This document shows positions 62,520-64,000 of a stretch of 64,000 nucleotides of DNA, piece by piece. Under the pieces are notes generated by a model. That model did not search any database. It was not told where the DNA came from and was given only the letters and a program-made list of their open reading frames with translations. The first letter of the stretch is position 1. Each line of letters opens with the position of its first letter. Source of the DNA: Streptomyces coelicoflavus (GTDB lineage Bacteria; Actinomycetota; Actinomycetes; Streptomycetales; Streptomycetaceae); contig NZ_BEWB01000006.1 in NCBI RefSeq assembly GCF_003112555.1, forward strand, positions 434,001 to 498,000, given 5' to 3'. The translations under genes and the position numbers were made by a program.

Positions 62520-62618
62520 GGCGAGATCGTCTCACCTTGATCAAACTTCAAGGCCAGCAGCCTCTGGCGGGACGGTATCTCGATCGCCCGGACGGCTTCC
62601 GCGTGAGATCCTCCACCC

Positions 62619-63032
62619 GTGGCTACGGAGACCGAGGTGGGGGAGCTGTTGCACCAGCGCGGCTGGCGAACGGCGTTCACGGTCACTGAAAGGGTGAACG
62701 CGTGGGCCGCCCTGGTGAGCGCCGTCGAGCGCGGCTACGGCGACGACATCTACGAGTACACCAACGACCTCTACTGCCGGAACTGGCTGCACGAGGCATG
62801 GCTCCTGCTGGACGAACACGTCGTCCAGCTCTGGACTCCGCGGATCAAAGATCTGGACGACCGGTACAGGACCGCGACCGTCGACGACGACGGCCAAGCA
62901 CTTGACCAGTTCCACTGGATGCCAGGCCCCGACCTGTGGTGGTGGCGGCGACACCCGCGCATTCTCACCGGAGACCTCGGGCGTTCCCTTCGCTCGGCCG
63001 GCGCCATCGGCACCGAACCTGACGCAGCATGA
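62619..63032 (+). CDS. Passenger gene in the IS, unknown function
   Basis: A 137-residue protein lying inside the inverted repeats, divergent from the transposase (99 bp between starts). It has an N-terminal helical, tryptophan-containing part (ELLHQRGWRTAFTVTERVN; AALVSAVERGYGDDIYEYTN; RNWLHEAWLLLDE) and a C-terminal motif LWWWRRHPRILTG. I do not recognise a family; from memory, proteins with a similar WWWRR-H/RPRIL end occur near Streptomyces IS elements. It is not a second transposase ORF by motif. GTG start. It could be a regulator or help with target choice, or be a hitchhiking cargo gene. Confidence 0.7.
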   Translation: MATETEVGELLHQRGWRTAFTVTERVNAWAALVSAVERGYGDDIYEYTNDLYCRNWLHEAWLLLDEHVVQLWTPRIKDLDDRYRTATVDDDGQALDQFHWMPGPDLWWWRRHPRILTGDLGRSLRSAGAIGTEPDAA

Positions 63033-63111
63033 CGCTCAGCCTCGTGGGCTTACGGGACAACCTTTAGAGGGAACATGAGCCGCGCCCCGATCGATGTCGC
63101 GCGGCTGGCCC

Positions 63112-63483
63112 CTACTCGTTCTCCACCATGATGCGCGTCCCCACCTGAACACCCCACCTGTTCATGGCCCCGGCCTCCGCCTCCAGCACGTGCCGAGCAC
63201 GCATCCGGGGGAGCCCCAGCCTGCCGGGACGCATCGTGCGTACGGCGATGATCTTGAGCCGACGGTCGAGGTAGGCGACGTCGATGGGCATCCGCATCCC
63301 GAACGTGTGCACACTGTTGGCGGGCGTCAGGAGCATCGCCCCCTCGATCGAGTCGCGCCCCAGCAGTCCCTTGGTACGGGCGCGGTAGGAACCCGCGATC
63401 TGCAGCGGAACGCAGACGGTCCCGCCGTGCCCCTGCTCCACGATCAGTGTCCCTACACCGTCCCGCCGGCGCCGCCGTCCCAT
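63112..63483 (-). CDS. DUF192 family protein
   Basis: A 123-residue protein. The DUF192 pattern is clear: ARTKGLLGRDSIEGAMLLTP, then HTFGMRMPIDVAYLD, IIAVRTMRPGRLGLPRMRARHVLEAEAG, and the end GVQVGTRIMVENE. The family forms a small beta-barrel of unknown function, sometimes exported. No signal peptide is evident here. The ATG at 63483 is preferred to an upstream start at 63504. Convergent with the IS end. Confidence 0.88.
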   Translation of the reverse strand: MGRRRRRDGVGTLIVEQGHGGTVCVPLQIAGSYRARTKGLLGRDSIEGAMLLTPANSVHTFGMRMPIDVAYLDRRLKIIAVRTMRPGRLGLPRMRARHVLEAEAGAMNRWGVQVGTRIMVENE

Positions 63484-63650
63484 GCCTGTTTCCGTGCCCT
63501 TCACCCGTGCCCACCAAGTCCGCTTACGCGCTGAAGGTATCCGTCCTGGAGCAGACCCGACACGGGCCAGAGAGCCGCTCGGCCTCGCTCGAGCCGGTGG
63601 ATACCGTTGCTTCGCCGAAGGACAAGTCCCCTCTCACCCAGGAGCCGACA

Positions 63651-64000
63651 GTGATGCGCCGCCGCCCCACCCTGCTCGCAGCGCTCACGCTGATCGCCAC
63701 CGCAGCCCTGACGCTGTCCGCGTGCGGAAACGGCGACAACCCCGCCAAGGGGAAGGGCGAGAGCACGGCGGCGGACACGGGCAGCGAATCGTCGAAGTCG
63801 TCGAGCGTGTCCCCCTCGTCCGAGGGTGCAGTCGGCCGACCGCAAGTGGAGCTTCCGGCAGACCTGCAGCTGATCTTCGAGAGCGCTGCGACCGGAGACC
63901 CGGTGAAGGACGCTGTTCTCACCGACAATGCGGAGCGCATGCGTGCGGTCGACGCTGCTATCGCAGGGACGGACGCTGAGGGAAAGGCACTCGGCTTCTA
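63651..64000 (+). CDS. Lipoprotein, 3' end outside window
   Basis: An open frame to the end of the window: GTG (63651) or ATG (63654), after GGAG at 63641-63644. The first 25 residues form a lipoprotein signal (RRRPTLLAALTLIATAALTL, lipobox LSAC, Cys25 from the GTG), followed by a Ser/Gly/Lys-rich linker and a region beginning VELPADLQLIFESAATGDPV, continuing to the end without a stop. Similar surface lipoproteins occur in Streptomyces. Function unknown; the frame is cut by the window edge, so length is unknown. Confidence 0.8.
   Translation, partial: MMRRRPTLLAALTLIATAALTLSACGNGDNPAKGKGESTAADTGSESSKSSSVSPSSEGAVGRPQVELPADLQLIFESAATGDPVKDAVLTDNAERMRAVDAAIAGTDAEGKALGF

Larger units (their letters stand above)
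61698..63064. mobile_element. IS5-type insertion sequence (1.37 kb) with passenger gene
   Basis: Left end AGAGTTGTCCCGTAA (61698-61712) and right end, read inwards, AAGGTTGTCCCGTAA (reverse complement of 63050-63064): terminal inverted repeats with 13 of 15 matches. TA at 61696-61697 and 63065-63066 flanks both, a likely 2-bp target duplication. Inside are a frameshifted transposase on the minus strand and a separate 137-codon gene on the plus strand. The transposase family (IS5 superfamily, DDE_Tnp_4) is common in Streptomyces; the usual element of about 0.9 kb has no second gene, so the extra DNA is a passenger. Confidence 0.85.

Overview
The window is a very high-GC stretch of actinobacterial chromosome, almost certainly Streptomyces. 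Evidence: strong G/C bias at third codon positions, frequent GTG/TTG starts, GTGA/ATGA/TGATG translational coupling, a mycothiol S-conjugate amidase (mycothiol is actinobacterial), a GTP-type PEP carboxykinase, a chitinase with a DasR-type operator, and intergenic repeats that resemble dispersed Streptomyces repeats. From memory, the gene order (msrA, metB, ilvA, greA, mca, xanthine dehydrogenase, PEP carboxykinase, chitinase) is reminiscent of the SCO495x-SCO500x part of S. coelicolor; no search was run.

Layout. 0-2.4 kb: small proteins of unknown function, two of them (a divergent pair) bracketed by an exact 17-bp direct repeat. 2.7-13.3 kb: core metabolism and housekeeping: msrA, metB, a degenerate sigma-like gene with a small membrane partner, MarR regulator and threonine dehydratase, a DrrAB-type ABC exporter, greA, a DUF4307 protein and mca. 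13.3-16.6 kb: a large STAND NTPase with TPR-like repeats. 17.2-22.6 kb: purine catabolism, with a coupled xanthine dehydrogenase operon (xdhA-xdhB-xdhC) followed by a guanine deaminase-type protein. 22.7-31.6 kb: YyaL-type thioredoxin-fold protein, Mut7-C protein, hemolysin III, PEP carboxykinase, alanine aminotransferase-like enzyme and small proteins. 31.8-32.7 kb: a secreted serine protease.

32.8-39.7 kb is a divergent locus that reads as D-amino-acid use: N-acyl-D-amino-acid deacylase and D-serine-deaminase-like enzyme on one strand, then PfkB kinase, IclR regulator, RidA and a GntP/DsdX-family permease on the other, with an IclR-like palindrome between. 39.8-46 kb holds an Nramp-related transporter, an ECF (SigE-type) sigma factor with a two-domain membrane partner, a DUF1963 protein and a membrane protein. 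46.1-47.8 kb is a GH18 chitinase with a DasR-type site and an 11-bp tandem array upstream.

48.2-58.1 kb is a Tad/Flp pilus locus: an unknown zinc-ribbon protein, CpaB, CpaE, two TadE-like pseudopilins, TadA ATPase, TadB, TadC, Flp pilin and a TadG-like protein, then two lipoproteins and an OmpA-domain protein. No prepilin peptidase is in the window. 58.4-61.7 kb is a lower-GC cassette of four coupled genes with a WXG100-like protein and an LXG-like membrane-active protein, without any secretion ATPase. It abuts a 1.37-kb IS5-type insertion sequence whose transposase is frameshifted and which carries an extra gene between its terminal repeats. The window ends with a DUF192 protein and the first part of a lipoprotein gene.

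Most interesting targets: the four-gene WXG/LXG cassette, the passenger gene in the IS, the unknown zinc-ribbon gene at the head of the Tad operon, the 11-bp tandem array at the chitinase promoter, and the directly repeated ends around the 1-2.4 kb gene pair.
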